The notes under the pieces: model-generated
What the model saw: only the letters and a program-made list of their open reading frames with translations
The model's database searches: none
Told to the model about the DNA's origin: nothing
Part shown: positions 16,606-25,172 of the stretch, one piece after another
How the letters are laid out: every line of letters starts with the position of its first letter
Position numbering within the stretch: position 1 is the first letter of the stretch
Translations under genes and position numbers: made by a program
From: a virus
DNA: 34,648 bases
Direction: 5' to 3' (one strand)
Virus record (IMG/VR): IMGVR_UViG_3300042539_000614
Location: 1 to 34,648 of that record

Positions 16606-16911
16606 ATGACCCTGTCCGATGGTGACGCCGTCGCCGAAATTGTCATTCATGCCGTGTGCCAGGTCTACGGCGTGACGCCACGTGCGCTCGTGTCCGTTCA
16701 CCGATACCGCGAGCTGGCCGACGCACGCCACACCGTTGCGCACCTTCTGCACACGTGCTGTGGATATTCTGGCGCCCAGATCGGGCGCGAGCTGCAGCGG
16801 ACACGGTCGAACGTCTACGACAGCATCAAACGGGCTTCCGTCCTGCTCGACTCCGACCGCGAGTTCGCCGAACGGTATAGAGATTGTCACCAGATAGTCA
16901 CGAGGCGGTGA
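16606..16911 (+). CDS. Stand-alone DnaA domain IV-like DNA-binding protein
   Basis: The 101-residue product matches the C-terminal DNA-binding domain of DnaA along most of its length. It has a helix with CQVYGVTPRAL, then R-x-R-x-x-x-x-ARHTVAHLL, then a helix-turn-helix with SGAQIGRELQRTRSNVYDSI, the counterpart of the DnaA signature S-x-x-x-IG-x-x-F-x-R-x-H-x-TV. No ATPase or domain I region is present. I chose the ATG just after the upstream stop. Lying 450 bases from the iterons, it could recognise them as an initiator or origin-masking protein. The iteron core TACAACC is not a DnaA box (TTATCCACA), so its specificity would differ. Confidence 0.75.
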   Translation: MTLSDGDAVAEIVIHAVCQVYGVTPRALVSVHRYRELADARHTVAHLLHTCCGYSGAQIGRELQRTRSNVYDSIKRASVLLDSDREFAERYRDCHQIVTRR

Positions 16912-16920
16912 CTGGACAAA

Positions 16921-18072
16921 ATGCGTAGTAAATTAGACAAAAGAACCATTGAATACGTCGGCACGTCGTCACTAACGCCGTACGCTCGCAACAGCAGGAC
17001 ACACCTGCCGGAACAGGTTAAGCAGATCGCTGCGTCAATTCGGGAGTTTGGATTTACCAACCCCGTACTGATCGACGACGAAGGCACGATCATTGCAGGG
17101 CATGGCCGAGTGCTGGCCGCGCAACATCTGCAACTCGCCGAAGTCCCGTGCATACGGCTTGGATACCTTACTGAGACACAGCGGAGGGCGTACGTTATCG
17201 CAGATAACAAGCTGGCGTTGAATGCTGGATGGGATGAGGAACTTCTAAAGCTGGAGTTAGAAGACCTGCACTTAGAGAACTTTGACCTTGGCAAGATTGG
17301 ATTCGATGCGAAGGAACTATCCGAAGCAATGGGCCTTGATGACAAGGAAATCGTCGAGGATGAAGTGCCGGAACCTCCTGCCGATCCGATTACAAAGCCG
17401 GGCGATATGTGGATTCTTGGTGACCATCGGTTGCTATGTGGCGATTCGACCAAAGAAACGAATTTCGCAGCGCAGTGCTCGACACTGTTCTTCGATCCGC
17501 CATGGGATGCCGGTGTTAAAATGCTACCCCGCGAGTGCATGCTCGCATTCTGTGACGGACAAAGGATATCCGACGTAGTGCGCGATTATGGTGCACCGAC
17601 TTGGGCCTTTGCTTGGGACTGCATCACAAGCTGGTATACACCGGCTCGCCCGCTACGGCGCATGAAGATTTGCCTTTGGTACGGAGATATAAACCGATAC
17701 GATCAAGACGGCTCACACTATGGCGATGCGGGCGAATCCCGCACGGTCACAAATTCGAGGGGCTCGTACAAATTCACCCCCGACCCCAGAGGCAAGCACC
17801 TTTCAGACGTATATACACAAGCAATCACGGCGTTACATGCAGAGTCCGAGCATTCGCATTCCAAGCCTTTAGACTGGGTCCGAATGCTGATTGCGAACTG
17901 CACACATGGCGACATTTACGACCCGTTCCTCGGCTCCGGCACGACGCTCATCGCCGCCGAACAACTGGGCCGAAAGTGCTACGGCATGGAGATCTCGCCG
18001 GCTTACTGCGACGTGATCGTCAAGCGGTGGGAAACATTCACGGGACGGAAGGCAGAGCTTGTCAATGGCTAA
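16921..18072 (+). CDS. ParB-domain DNA methyltransferase
   Basis: This 383-residue fusion has an N-terminal ParB/Srx-like domain (about residues 10-105, with IIAGHGRVLAAQ and VIADNKLALNAGW) and a C-terminal amino-methyltransferase domain. Motif IV is DPPW at 192-195, and the AdoMet-binding motif DPFLGSGTT lies at 334-342 near the end, the motif order of the beta class. It should methylate adenine N6 or cytosine N4. No restriction enzyme gene is nearby, so protection of phage DNA from host restriction or marking of DNA for replication or packaging is likely. It overlaps the terminase small subunit gene by eight bases. Confidence 0.9.
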   Translation: MRSKLDKRTIEYVGTSSLTPYARNSRTHLPEQVKQIAASIREFGFTNPVLIDDEGTIIAGHGRVLAAQHLQLAEVPCIRLGYLTETQRRAYVIADNKLALNAGWDEELLKLELEDLHLENFDLGKIGFDAKELSEAMGLDDKEIVEDEVPEPPADPITKPGDMWILGDHRLLCGDSTKETNFAAQCSTLFFDPPWDAGVKMLPRECMLAFCDGQRISDVVRDYGAPTWAFAWDCITSWYTPARPLRRMKICLWYGDINRYDQDGSHYGDAGESRTVTNSRGSYKFTPDPRGKHLSDVYTQAITALHAESEHSHSKPLDWVRMLIANCTHGDIYDPFLGSGTTLIAAEQLGRKCYGMEISPAYCDVIVKRWETFTGRKAELVNG

Positions 18073-18364
18073 CATCAAAAAAGACATCAACCCCGAGCAG
18101 GTGCATAAGCTCGCAGCAATCGGCTGCACCGACAAGGAGATCGGCGAAATAGTCGGATGCTCCCACGATACGCTGACACGACGTTTCCGTGACGATCTGG
18201 ACGCAGGCCGTGCCAATGGCCGGGCATCGCTGAGACGCAAGCAATGGGAGATAGCACTCGGCGGCAATGTCACCATGCTCATCTGGTTAGGCAAGCAGTA
18301 TCTTGAGCAGTCCGACAAGATCGAAAGCAAGACGATCGAAGACATTATCGTCAGCCTCGAATGA
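18065..18364 (+). CDS. Terminase small subunit-like HTH protein
   Basis: The 99-residue product has a helix-turn-helix at about residues 14-40 (LAAIGCTDKEIGEIVG, then SHDTLTRRF), followed by a helix with SLRRKQWEIA and MLIWLGKQYL, a combination typical of small terminase subunits that bind the packaging site and recruit the large subunit. I chose the ATG over an in-frame TTG two codons upstream. It overlaps the methyltransferase by eight bases and the large terminase by four (ATGA). Confidence 0.85.
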   Translation: MANIKKDINPEQVHKLAAIGCTDKEIGEIVGCSHDTLTRRFRDDLDAGRANGRASLRRKQWEIALGGNVTMLIWLGKQYLEQSDKIESKTIEDIIVSLE

Positions 18365-19527
18365 AGATGACGTATAGGATGCACGAAGGGCAGAATCATA
18401 TTCTTGCCAATCGCCGCAGATACAACGTCGTAGCATGCGGCCGACGCTTCGGCAAGTCACGTCTTGCGTATGCCGTTGCGATGGAGTGCATCGCCGGCAA
18501 GCTGCCGGTCAGTTACTGGACACCCACGGCCACGGATTACGAGAAACGTTGGGACGAGTTCGTCAAGACGCACCGTGGTGCGATCATCAACCTGCGCACA
18601 AAAGACGGTATCATCGTGTTCCGCAACGGAGCTGAAATGCACTGGTTTGGCTTGCACCGATACGACGGAGGCCGTGGCAACAAGTACGCGCGGGTCATTA
18701 TCGACGAAGCTGCACACTCGGACAACCTTGCAGACGCATGGGCGGAAGTGATACGGCCAACCCTTACCGACTACAAGGGCGACGCCTGGTTGCTGTCGAC
18801 ACCTAACTGGCGGCAGAAAGACCAAGCATTCAAGCGCTTCTGCAATACAGTCCGAGACGATTACGCAGTGTTCCGCATGCCGTCGACGGCAAACCCGTAC
18901 ATTGACCCTGCTGAAATTGAGGATGCACGCAACGACCCCAACATGCCAAGCGTTATATTCCGCCAAGAGTATTTGGCCGAAGACGTGGAGCTGCAGGGCG
19001 CCCTTGTCAACCGCGAGGACATCCGCTACGGCCACCCTGCCGAGGGCGAACGCATCGAGTACAACATGGGCGTCGACCTTGCCATCAGCACGAAAGAGGG
19101 CGCCGACTATACCGCCATCGCCGTCGTTGGCAAGGTAGAAAACCGTTACTACATCGTCGACGTGCTGCGTCGGCAAATGGGTTTCAACGACACGAAGACG
19201 GCGATCAAGAAGATGGCTGCGAAGTGGCAGCCGACGTTCGTCAACATCGAGGCGGTACAGTACCAGGCGGCAATCGTCGAAGACCTGAAGATGGAGATGC
19301 GCGAGTATTACGTCAACGCGATCCATCCCGACCGTGACAAGCGCAGCCGCTTTCTGCCGACGCTAGGCAAGTACGAGCACGGCCTCGTCTACCACAGCGC
19401 GACCCTGCCGCCAGAGTTCGAGGGTGAGCTACTGCAGTTCCCCGAGGGCGACCACGACGACATGGTTGATGCGGTGGTGTATGCAATGAAGGGCTTTGAT
19501 TCAGGAGTGAGGGTATACAATGTTTGA
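18361..19527 (+). CDS. terL: Terminase large subunit
   Basis: The 388-residue packaging motor has an N-terminal ATPase with Walker A GRRFGKS (27-33) and Walker B VIIDEA (112-117), and a C-terminal RNase H-like nuclease with Asp239 in GVDLAIS and the acidic cluster HDDMVDAV (Asp366, Asp367, Asp370). It translocates DNA into the prohead and cuts it. It is shorter than many relatives because the N-terminal extension before Walker A is only about 25 residues. The start overlaps the small subunit stop, and the next methyltransferase starts eight bases before its end. Confidence 0.95.
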   Translation: MKMTYRMHEGQNHILANRRRYNVVACGRRFGKSRLAYAVAMECIAGKLPVSYWTPTATDYEKRWDEFVKTHRGAIINLRTKDGIIVFRNGAEMHWFGLHRYDGGRGNKYARVIIDEAAHSDNLADAWAEVIRPTLTDYKGDAWLLSTPNWRQKDQAFKRFCNTVRDDYAVFRMPSTANPYIDPAEIEDARNDPNMPSVIFRQEYLAEDVELQGALVNREDIRYGHPAEGERIEYNMGVDLAISTKEGADYTAIAVVGKVENRYYIVDVLRRQMGFNDTKTAIKKMAAKWQPTFVNIEAVQYQAAIVEDLKMEMREYYVNAIHPDRDKRSRFLPTLGKYEHGLVYHSATLPPEFEGELLQFPEGDHDDMVDAVVYAMKGFDSGVRVYNV

Positions 19528-21058
19528 ACTGAAGCACGGCGACTGTCTCGATGTCCTCCGCACGATGGCCGATAACAGTATCGACGCGATCGTCACAGAC
19601 CCGCCGTATGGCCTGTCCTTCATGGGCAAGCGATGGGACTACGACGTTCCCGACGAGGCCGTGTGGCGCGAGTGCCTGCGGGTGCTGAAGCCCGGCGGTC
19701 ATCTGCTGGCGTTTGCAGGCACGCGGACACAGCACCGAATGGCGGTGCGGATTGAAGACGCGGGCTTCGAGATCCGCGACATGATCGCGTGGGTCTACGG
19801 GTCGGGATTCCCGAAATCGCTGGACGTGAGCAAGGCGATTGACAGGCAGCGGCACGATACCGAACAGGTGTATCAAGTCACCGCGTGGATACGCTCCGCA
19901 CGGGATGCCGCTGGCAAGAGCAACCGAGATATCGACGATGCGTTCGGCTTTGCGGGCATGGCCGGGCACTGGACAAGTACCAAGAGCCAGCCCGCCGTCC
20001 CAACGCTCGACCAGATCCCGAAGCTGCTGGACGTGTTAGGTCTAAGTCTCGACGACGTCCCCGACGAGATCCGCGAATTGATCTGGACATTGAACGGCAA
20101 CAAAGGCCAACCGGGTGCGGCGTGGTTTGAGCGCGAGGTGGTGGGGCAAAAGGAAATGCTCGACACAACAAAAGCGCGTGCTGGATTTTCTGGGCCTGCA
20201 CACTCGCCAGATTATGATGGCAGCAAACGCATCGTCAACATCACCGCCCCCGCCACTGAAGCCGCCAAGCAATGGCACGGCTGGGGCACGGCATTAAAGC
20301 CCGCCCTTGAGCCTATCACGGTGGCACGCAAGCCGATCGTCGGCACGGTGGCGAACAACGTCCTGACGTGGGGGACGGGTGGGATCAATGTGGATGGCTG
20401 CAGGGTGGGGACGGATGGGGAAACCATTACGGCAACCCGTAACATTGCACTCGGGTCGTCGTCGTCGGGCGTTTATGGCGCGGCAAACGTGCCGGGTGTC
20501 TATCAGCAGAAGGAAGGGGGCCGCTTCCCCGCCAACCTTATCCACGACGGGAGTGATGAGGTGGTGGGGCTGTTTCCCAATGTTAACACTGGCAAAGGCG
20601 GCGGCGCTGGGATGGGGTTTTCCGGTGGCAGCACAGGCCCAGACCCTAATCGCGGCTTTGGCGACTCCGGCTCCGCAGCCCGTTTCTTCTACTGCGCGAA
20701 GGCTTCCAAACGAGACAGAGACGAGGGGTGCGAGGGGATGGACAAAATCAGAACAGGCGCAATGACAGCAACTGCGGATGGCTCAATGCTTACCTCGAGT
20801 GGCAACGAACGCACCACGGCTCGCGCCAACCACCACCCCACCGTCAAGCCTACCGACCTCATGCGATATCTCTGCAGGCTGGTGACCCCACCGAACGGCA
20901 CCGTCTTAGATCCGTTCATGGGCAGCGGCTCGACGGGCAAGGCCGCCATCTTAGAAGGCTTCCGATTCATCGGCATCGAACGCGAGGCCGAATATCTGGA
21001 GATAGCACGGGCACGCATCGATCACGTCACGAAGGAACCCAACTTATGGCAAAGCTGA
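19520..21058 (+). CDS. DNA methyltransferase with inserted HTH-like segment
   Basis: The 512-residue product has DPPY (27-30) in TDPPYGLSFMGKRWD near the N-terminus and DPFMGSGSTG (464-473) near the C-terminus, again the beta-class order for adenine-N6 or cytosine-N4 methylation. Residues 125-200 form an insertion resembling a helix-turn-helix (ARDAAGKSNRDIDDAFG, then a PTLDQIPKLLDVLG helix), seen in other phage methyltransferases. Residues 290-420 are Gly- and Ser-rich and probably hold the target recognition region. It is the second methyltransferase beside the terminase genes and overlaps its neighbours on both sides. Confidence 0.92.
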   Translation: MFELKHGDCLDVLRTMADNSIDAIVTDPPYGLSFMGKRWDYDVPDEAVWRECLRVLKPGGHLLAFAGTRTQHRMAVRIEDAGFEIRDMIAWVYGSGFPKSLDVSKAIDRQRHDTEQVYQVTAWIRSARDAAGKSNRDIDDAFGFAGMAGHWTSTKSQPAVPTLDQIPKLLDVLGLSLDDVPDEIRELIWTLNGNKGQPGAAWFEREVVGQKEMLDTTKARAGFSGPAHSPDYDGSKRIVNITAPATEAAKQWHGWGTALKPALEPITVARKPIVGTVANNVLTWGTGGINVDGCRVGTDGETITATRNIALGSSSSGVYGAANVPGVYQQKEGGRFPANLIHDGSDEVVGLFPNVNTGKGGGAGMGFSGGSTGPDPNRGFGDSGSAARFFYCAKASKRDRDEGCEGMDKIRTGAMTATADGSMLTSSGNERTTARANHHPTVKPTDLMRYLCRLVTPPNGTVLDPFMGSGSTGKAAILEGFRFIGIEREAEYLEIARARIDHVTKEPNLWQS

Positions 21059-22152
21059 CCAGCGCAGGCAACAAGCGGTACCGCATGACTGCCGAAGAGT
21101 TCGAGCTAATACGCGAGGCACGCGACGCCCGTGTCAAGGCCGAACGTGGGGCGAACGGATCTGTCGGTGGGCAGGTCACGAAAGCGCTTGTGCAGCACGA
21201 CGACGGTCTGACAGCACAGCAGCGATATAGACTGCGCAAGAAGGGCGAGCTACCACCTGCTCCGATGAATGGTGCGGAGCAGATGAACGATGACAAAGCG
21301 AAGGCGCTAGGGATGTCGATGATCGCTAACGAGTTCCGACGGCGCGAGCGGTCCGACGGTGTGACGGATCTGATCGCTGGCGACCTGCGGCCCGACTCCA
21401 TCTGTGACGTTACATCGAGTAAGACGGGCGTCATCTCTGACTTGCACTGGCCGTTCCATGCGCTCTACGACGACGGCGGCCACCTGCACGGCCCGTACCT
21501 TACGGCCATCGAGCACCTGCGGGACTACGGTATACAGACGCTTGTCATCAACGGCGACGCGATGGACTGCTATAACATTTCGACGCACGAGCGGATCGAA
21601 GCCAAACGCAACTTCGTTTGGGAGCTGGACGTGGCGCGTGCGATGCTGGCCCACCTGCGGCGGTACTTCGGCGACAAGGTGCGGATCATCTACCGCGAGG
21701 GCAACCACGAAGAACGCTGGTTGCGCTACATTGCCAAGAACGCAGACGCCCTGCAGGGCTTACCGGAGGCGACGCTGCCCGAGCTGTTGAAGCTCCGCAG
21801 TCACGGTATCGAGTGGATCGGCGAACGGTCTAAGCTGACGGTCGGCAAGCTGTGGATCGACCACGGGCACGAATGGTTCGGGAGTGGCGGTGTCAACCCG
21901 GCGCGCAACTACCGCATGAAGGCGCAGGACAACATCCTAGTCGGTCACGTCCACAAAACGACGTTCGACATGCACAAGCGCCCCCTGGACGGCTCTGTCT
22001 TTGCCGGCTGGTCGATGGGCTGCCTGTGCGATCTAAACCCGCATTACGCCCCGCGTAACCACTGGAACCACGGCGTCGTCACGGTCGACCTTGACAAGAC
22101 GGGCGAGTTCACCGTAAGCAACCGCATCATCATCAACGGGCGGGTGCGGTAA
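21046..22152 (+). CDS. Calcineurin-like metallophosphoesterase
   Basis: The 368-residue product has an N-terminal charged and helical 110 residues, possibly DNA-binding, then a complete metallophosphoesterase set: D132-x-H134 (SDLHWP), GD171AMD174, GN220H221EE, H273-x-H275 in DHGHEW, and GH301VH303. These bind two metal ions and hydrolyse phosphodiesters or phosphomonoesters. Such genes are often found between terminase and portal genes; the substrate is unknown. The start I chose overlaps the methyltransferase by 13 bases, and the frame upstream of it is only shadow sequence. Confidence 0.88.
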   Translation: MAKLTSAGNKRYRMTAEEFELIREARDARVKAERGANGSVGGQVTKALVQHDDGLTAQQRYRLRKKGELPPAPMNGAEQMNDDKAKALGMSMIANEFRRRERSDGVTDLIAGDLRPDSICDVTSSKTGVISDLHWPFHALYDDGGHLHGPYLTAIEHLRDYGIQTLVINGDAMDCYNISTHERIEAKRNFVWELDVARAMLAHLRRYFGDKVRIIYREGNHEERWLRYIAKNADALQGLPEATLPELLKLRSHGIEWIGERSKLTVGKLWIDHGHEWFGSGGVNPARNYRMKAQDNILVGHVHKTTFDMHKRPLDGSVFAGWSMGCLCDLNPHYAPRNHWNHGVVTVDLDKTGEFTVSNRIIINGRVR

Positions 22153-22160
22153 CCTGCACT

Positions 22161-22179
22161 TGTCGGACACTGTCCGATA
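22161..22179. promoter_or_regulatory. Operator-like palindrome upstream of the portal gene
   Basis: TGTCGGACA, one base, then TGTCCGATA: two nine-base arms that match in eight positions. The right arm with its flank, CTGTCCGATA, is the exact reverse complement of TATCGGACAG at 8659-8668. It directly overlaps the upstream end of the promoter-like block. It could also fold as a small hairpin at the end of the preceding transcript, but no T-run follows. Confidence 0.55.
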
Positions 22180-22218
22180 AAATAGCTTGCATATTTCGAT
22201 ATTTTTGTTATAGCTTCG
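22179..22218 (+). promoter_or_regulatory. Putative promoter for head genes
   Basis: This AT-rich gap between the phosphoesterase and portal genes holds AAAATAGCTTGCA (22179-22191), shared with 8633-8645 at 11 of 13 positions. TTGCAT (22187-22192) and TATAGC (22209-22214) stand 16 bases apart, a fair sigma-70 match. TAGCTTCG (22211-22218) also resembles the Bacteroidota -7 element TAnnTTTG with one mismatch. Initiation would fall only a few bases before the portal ATG, giving a nearly leaderless mRNA. Confidence 0.55.
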
Positions 22219-22224
22219 CAGCAC

Positions 22225-24393
22225 ATGGCAATACTCGACCGCCTCCGTTCGGTGTTCAAGCAGGCCCCTGCCCCGTTGCAACGCGTAACGGCGGTGGGGT
22301 CTCGGTATGTCCGACCGGACTACAGTGAGTTCCAGAAGCGCGTCGTCGAGGGCTACAAGGCTAACCCCGTCGTTGCCGCTTGTGTCGCCGTCCGTGCGAA
22401 CACGCTGAACGAAGCGCCGCTCGTCGCGCAAAATGCAACAACTGGCGACCTGCTACCGGCACACCCGCTGACACGGCTGTTTGCCAACCCCAACCCGTAC
22501 ATGTCGCAAGCCGAGTTCTGGCAGACGGTAAGCACCTACATCGACATCGGCGGCGGTGCGTACATCGTCAAGGCGCGCAACATCTTAGGTGGCATCACCG
22601 GTCTGTACCCTTACAACTACGGACAGATTGTCCCGCACATCAGCCCGATGGGATGGATAGACGGTTACGTCTACGACGACGGTGCTGGGCAGACTACGAC
22701 CTTCGACGTCCGCGACGTGGTGCACATCAAGTCGTACTACATCGACCCGCTGCAACCGCATCTTGGCCTGTCGCCTATAGTCGTGTCGTCGATCAGCATC
22801 GACGCATACAACGAACTCATGACGACGCTGTACAGCATCGCCAAGAACGGCGGCGTGATCCCTGGCATCCTGTCGAGTCAGGAGATGCTGCCGAGCCCCG
22901 TGGTCGAACAGCTCAAAGAACAGTTTGCCGAGAAGATCGGCGGCATGGGTCCGCAGTCTGGCAAGCCGCTTGTGCTGTCGGGCGGTGTAAGCTACTCCGA
23001 GATGGGGCAATCGATCAACGCCCTAAGCGCACCCGATCAGTTCACGCAGTTCGAGGTCGCCATCTGCGGCGCCTTCCGCGTGGACCCTGCCGTGGCAATG
23101 ACCCGTGCGGGCCTGCTGTCGTCGACGTATGCCAACAAAGAAACGGCCTTCCGCGAGTATACGACATTGACGCGCGTACCAACGTGGAACGCATGGGAGG
23201 AACAGATGGCGCTATCGTTCGCCTCGGAGTTCCCCGGCGTGCGGCTGCAGTTTGACACTTCGACCGTGCAGGCGTTACAGTCTGACCCTGACTCGGTTAT
23301 CTACCCAGTGATTGCGTCGTTCAACGCCAATCTCATCACTGTCGATGAAGCCCGCGTAAAGATGGGTATGCCGACACTAACAGACGAAGATCGCGGCGGC
23401 AAGTACCAGCAGGACATCATCGCACCCGTAGACGGCCCGATGATGCTGGGCGCGGCGTCACCTGTACCGGACGGCGTCAGCTTAGACGCGATCGACCCCG
23501 AAGCACCGGCCCCGATCACGAACCCGAACATCGCGCCGCCCGAACCCGAGCCACCTATCCAGTTCTACCGGCAGACGGAGAAGGAGGCGGCCGACTACTG
23601 GCGTGCTGCTGACAAGATCATGAACGACTACGCAGCCGAGCTGATCCCGTTCGTGGCCGACGGCATGAAGACGATGATGCAACAGCTGACGGGCCAGAAG
23701 GCCGGCGAGCTCGACGTGACCCGCATCAAGATCGACCAGCTTACAGCGCAGTACCTGACGGCATCGGCAAAGGTCCGCTCAGGACTGTTGCGTGAGATAT
23801 TCTATCTGGCGGTGCAAGCTGCCGAGGGCAACCCTTCCGAGTTCCAGTCAATCTTTGACACGATCCAAGAACGCGTAGGAGCGCAGCAGCGCGAGCTGTT
23901 GACGATGGCTTACGGCACGGCACGCGATGAGATCGGGCAGACCATCGAGGACAACCGTGGCATTACCGAAGCTGAGCTGCAGACGGCACTGCGTAGCAAG
24001 GTCGAGACACTGACCGTTTCACGTGCTGCGACGATCGCACGGACTGTCACGCGCGCCTCGGCAACGGAGACGCAGAAGGACACGTGGAAGAAGATGAACG
24101 AAGGCAAGGAAGGCACCGAGGACGAGATCTTGCGGGTGTGGGTAACGCGTCGCGACGACAAGGTGCGCCCATCGCATCGTGAGATGGACGGCCTGTACGT
24201 GAACGTTACGGGCAAGTTCCCCGAACTCAAGGCCGACGCGAACGGCCAGATCAGCCGAACGGGCAAGACGTTAGACGGCCCCGCCGTAGGCACTGGCAGC
24301 CCGTCGTCTATCGTCAACTGCCGGTGCGTCATCCGTCCCGTTCGCAAGCGTAAAATCACATCAGGCTACCAACCTGCAGAGGCTGGACAATGA
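22225..24393 (+). CDS. Portal protein fused to MuF-like head protein
   Basis: Residues 1 to about 420 match the HK97-type portal: an N-terminal stem and wing with VVAACVAVRANTLNEAPL, FANPNPYMSQAEFW, DVVHIK, and the YANKETAFREYT segment near residue 310. After a Pro-rich linker (about 400-450) the C-terminal 270 residues match the MuF/gpF-like minor head domain, ending with a RPSHREMDG motif near 650 and NCRCVIRP near 705. At 722 residues it is roughly the sum of both proteins, with no stop between. The portal ring is the DNA gate; MuF domains are minor head proteins, sometimes injected. No Shine-Dalgarno site precedes the ATG. Confidence 0.92.
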   Translation: MAILDRLRSVFKQAPAPLQRVTAVGSRYVRPDYSEFQKRVVEGYKANPVVAACVAVRANTLNEAPLVAQNATTGDLLPAHPLTRLFANPNPYMSQAEFWQTVSTYIDIGGGAYIVKARNILGGITGLYPYNYGQIVPHISPMGWIDGYVYDDGAGQTTTFDVRDVVHIKSYYIDPLQPHLGLSPIVVSSISIDAYNELMTTLYSIAKNGGVIPGILSSQEMLPSPVVEQLKEQFAEKIGGMGPQSGKPLVLSGGVSYSEMGQSINALSAPDQFTQFEVAICGAFRVDPAVAMTRAGLLSSTYANKETAFREYTTLTRVPTWNAWEEQMALSFASEFPGVRLQFDTSTVQALQSDPDSVIYPVIASFNANLITVDEARVKMGMPTLTDEDRGGKYQQDIIAPVDGPMMLGAASPVPDGVSLDAIDPEAPAPITNPNIAPPEPEPPIQFYRQTEKEAADYWRAADKIMNDYAAELIPFVADGMKTMMQQLTGQKAGELDVTRIKIDQLTAQYLTASAKVRSGLLREIFYLAVQAAEGNPSEFQSIFDTIQERVGAQQRELLTMAYGTARDEIGQTIEDNRGITEAELQTALRSKVETLTVSRAATIARTVTRASATETQKDTWKKMNEGKEGTEDEILRVWVTRRDDKVRPSHREMDGLYVNVTGKFPELKADANGQISRTGKTLDGPAVGTGSPSSIVNCRCVIRPVRKRKITSGYQPAEAGQ

Positions 24394-25172
24394 ACGACAT
24401 AAGATTTAAGGTCATCGGCACGGACCCCGAAGCGCGCACCTTTACGGCGATCGCTTCGACCTTTAACGTCGTGGACAGTTACAACGAACGCATGATGCCC
24501 GGCTGCTACGCCAAGTCGCTAGCTAAGCAGATGCCCGTTGGTGTCAAGGCTCACGACTGGACGCTTCCTGTCTTCCGCACCGAAGCCAAGGAAGTCCTGC
24601 CCGGTGACCCAGAACTCGACGACGCAAACATCGACGAGGTAACGCGCGCCAACGGCGGCCTGTGGTTCCGCGGCACGATGTTTGACACGAAGGACGCAGA
24701 CGAGACGTACACCCTCATAAAGCAGGGCGGCTTCCGCGAGTTCAGCGTGGGATACACAACCATCGTCGACGGCTTCGGCGAAGACGGCACGAAAGAAATC
24801 TACGAAGTCGACCTGCACGAGATCAGCCCCGTGCTGGTCGGTGCCAACCCGAATACGCAAGTGATAGCATTGAAGCGACGCGGCGACTATGACGACCACG
24901 TGGTCGGCCTCGGGAACGAGGTCACCTGGCTTGTGGAGCGTACAAAGCAGCGTCTCGATATGCGCATGAAAGAGGGGCGAATCTTATCGTCCCGCAATGT
25001 GGCTCTGCTCGAGACCCTGGCGGGGATCTTGAAAGAGGCACACGGCGAAATCAAGCGGCTTCTTGCCGCGTCAACACCGCAGCCAAAAGAAGAGACCGAG
25101 GCGAAGCCCGGTCGAAATCGTAAGGCCCTGCGGCAACTCATCAACAGTCAACTCAAGGACCACACCCTATGA
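24390..25172 (+). CDS. HK97-type prohead protease
   Basis: The 260-residue product matches the HK97 prohead protease family: His55 in VKAHDW and Ser119 in REFSVGY are the expected catalytic pair, followed by DLHEISPVLVGANPNT. The family cleaves the scaffold part of the capsid protein and then itself. The C-terminal 90 residues are basic and helical, as expected for a segment removed during maturation. It has ATGA overlaps with the portal-MuF gene and the capsid gene. Confidence 0.93.
   Translation: MNDIRFKVIGTDPEARTFTAIASTFNVVDSYNERMMPGCYAKSLAKQMPVGVKAHDWTLPVFRTEAKEVLPGDPELDDANIDEVTRANGGLWFRGTMFDTKDADETYTLIKQGGFREFSVGYTTIVDGFGEDGTKEIYEVDLHEISPVLVGANPNTQVIALKRRGDYDDHVVGLGNEVTWLVERTKQRLDMRMKEGRILSSRNVALLETLAGILKEAHGEIKRLLAASTPQPKEETEAKPGRNRKALRQLINSQLKDHTL

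Noticed and set aside
16921-17250. ParB-like domain taken as sign of a plasmid partition system
   Set aside because: The domain is fused to a methyltransferase, a common phage arrangement, and no ParA gene or clear centromere repeat is present. The phage-plasmid idea therefore rests only on the origin-like region.
18457-19326. Minus-strand open frame of 289 codons opposite the large terminase
   Set aside because: The terminase is certain from its motifs, and this frame is a codon-bias shadow with many Val, Asp and His and no motif.
20728-21045. Upstream extension of the metallophosphoesterase frame
   Set aside because: The frame is open but lies inside the methyltransferase gene with Arg/His-rich shadow composition; the ATG at 21046 begins sensible protein sequence.
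22380-23255. Plus-strand 291-codon frame inside the portal gene
   Set aside because: It lies fully inside the portal in another frame, is extremely Arg/His/Pro-rich and shows no motif.
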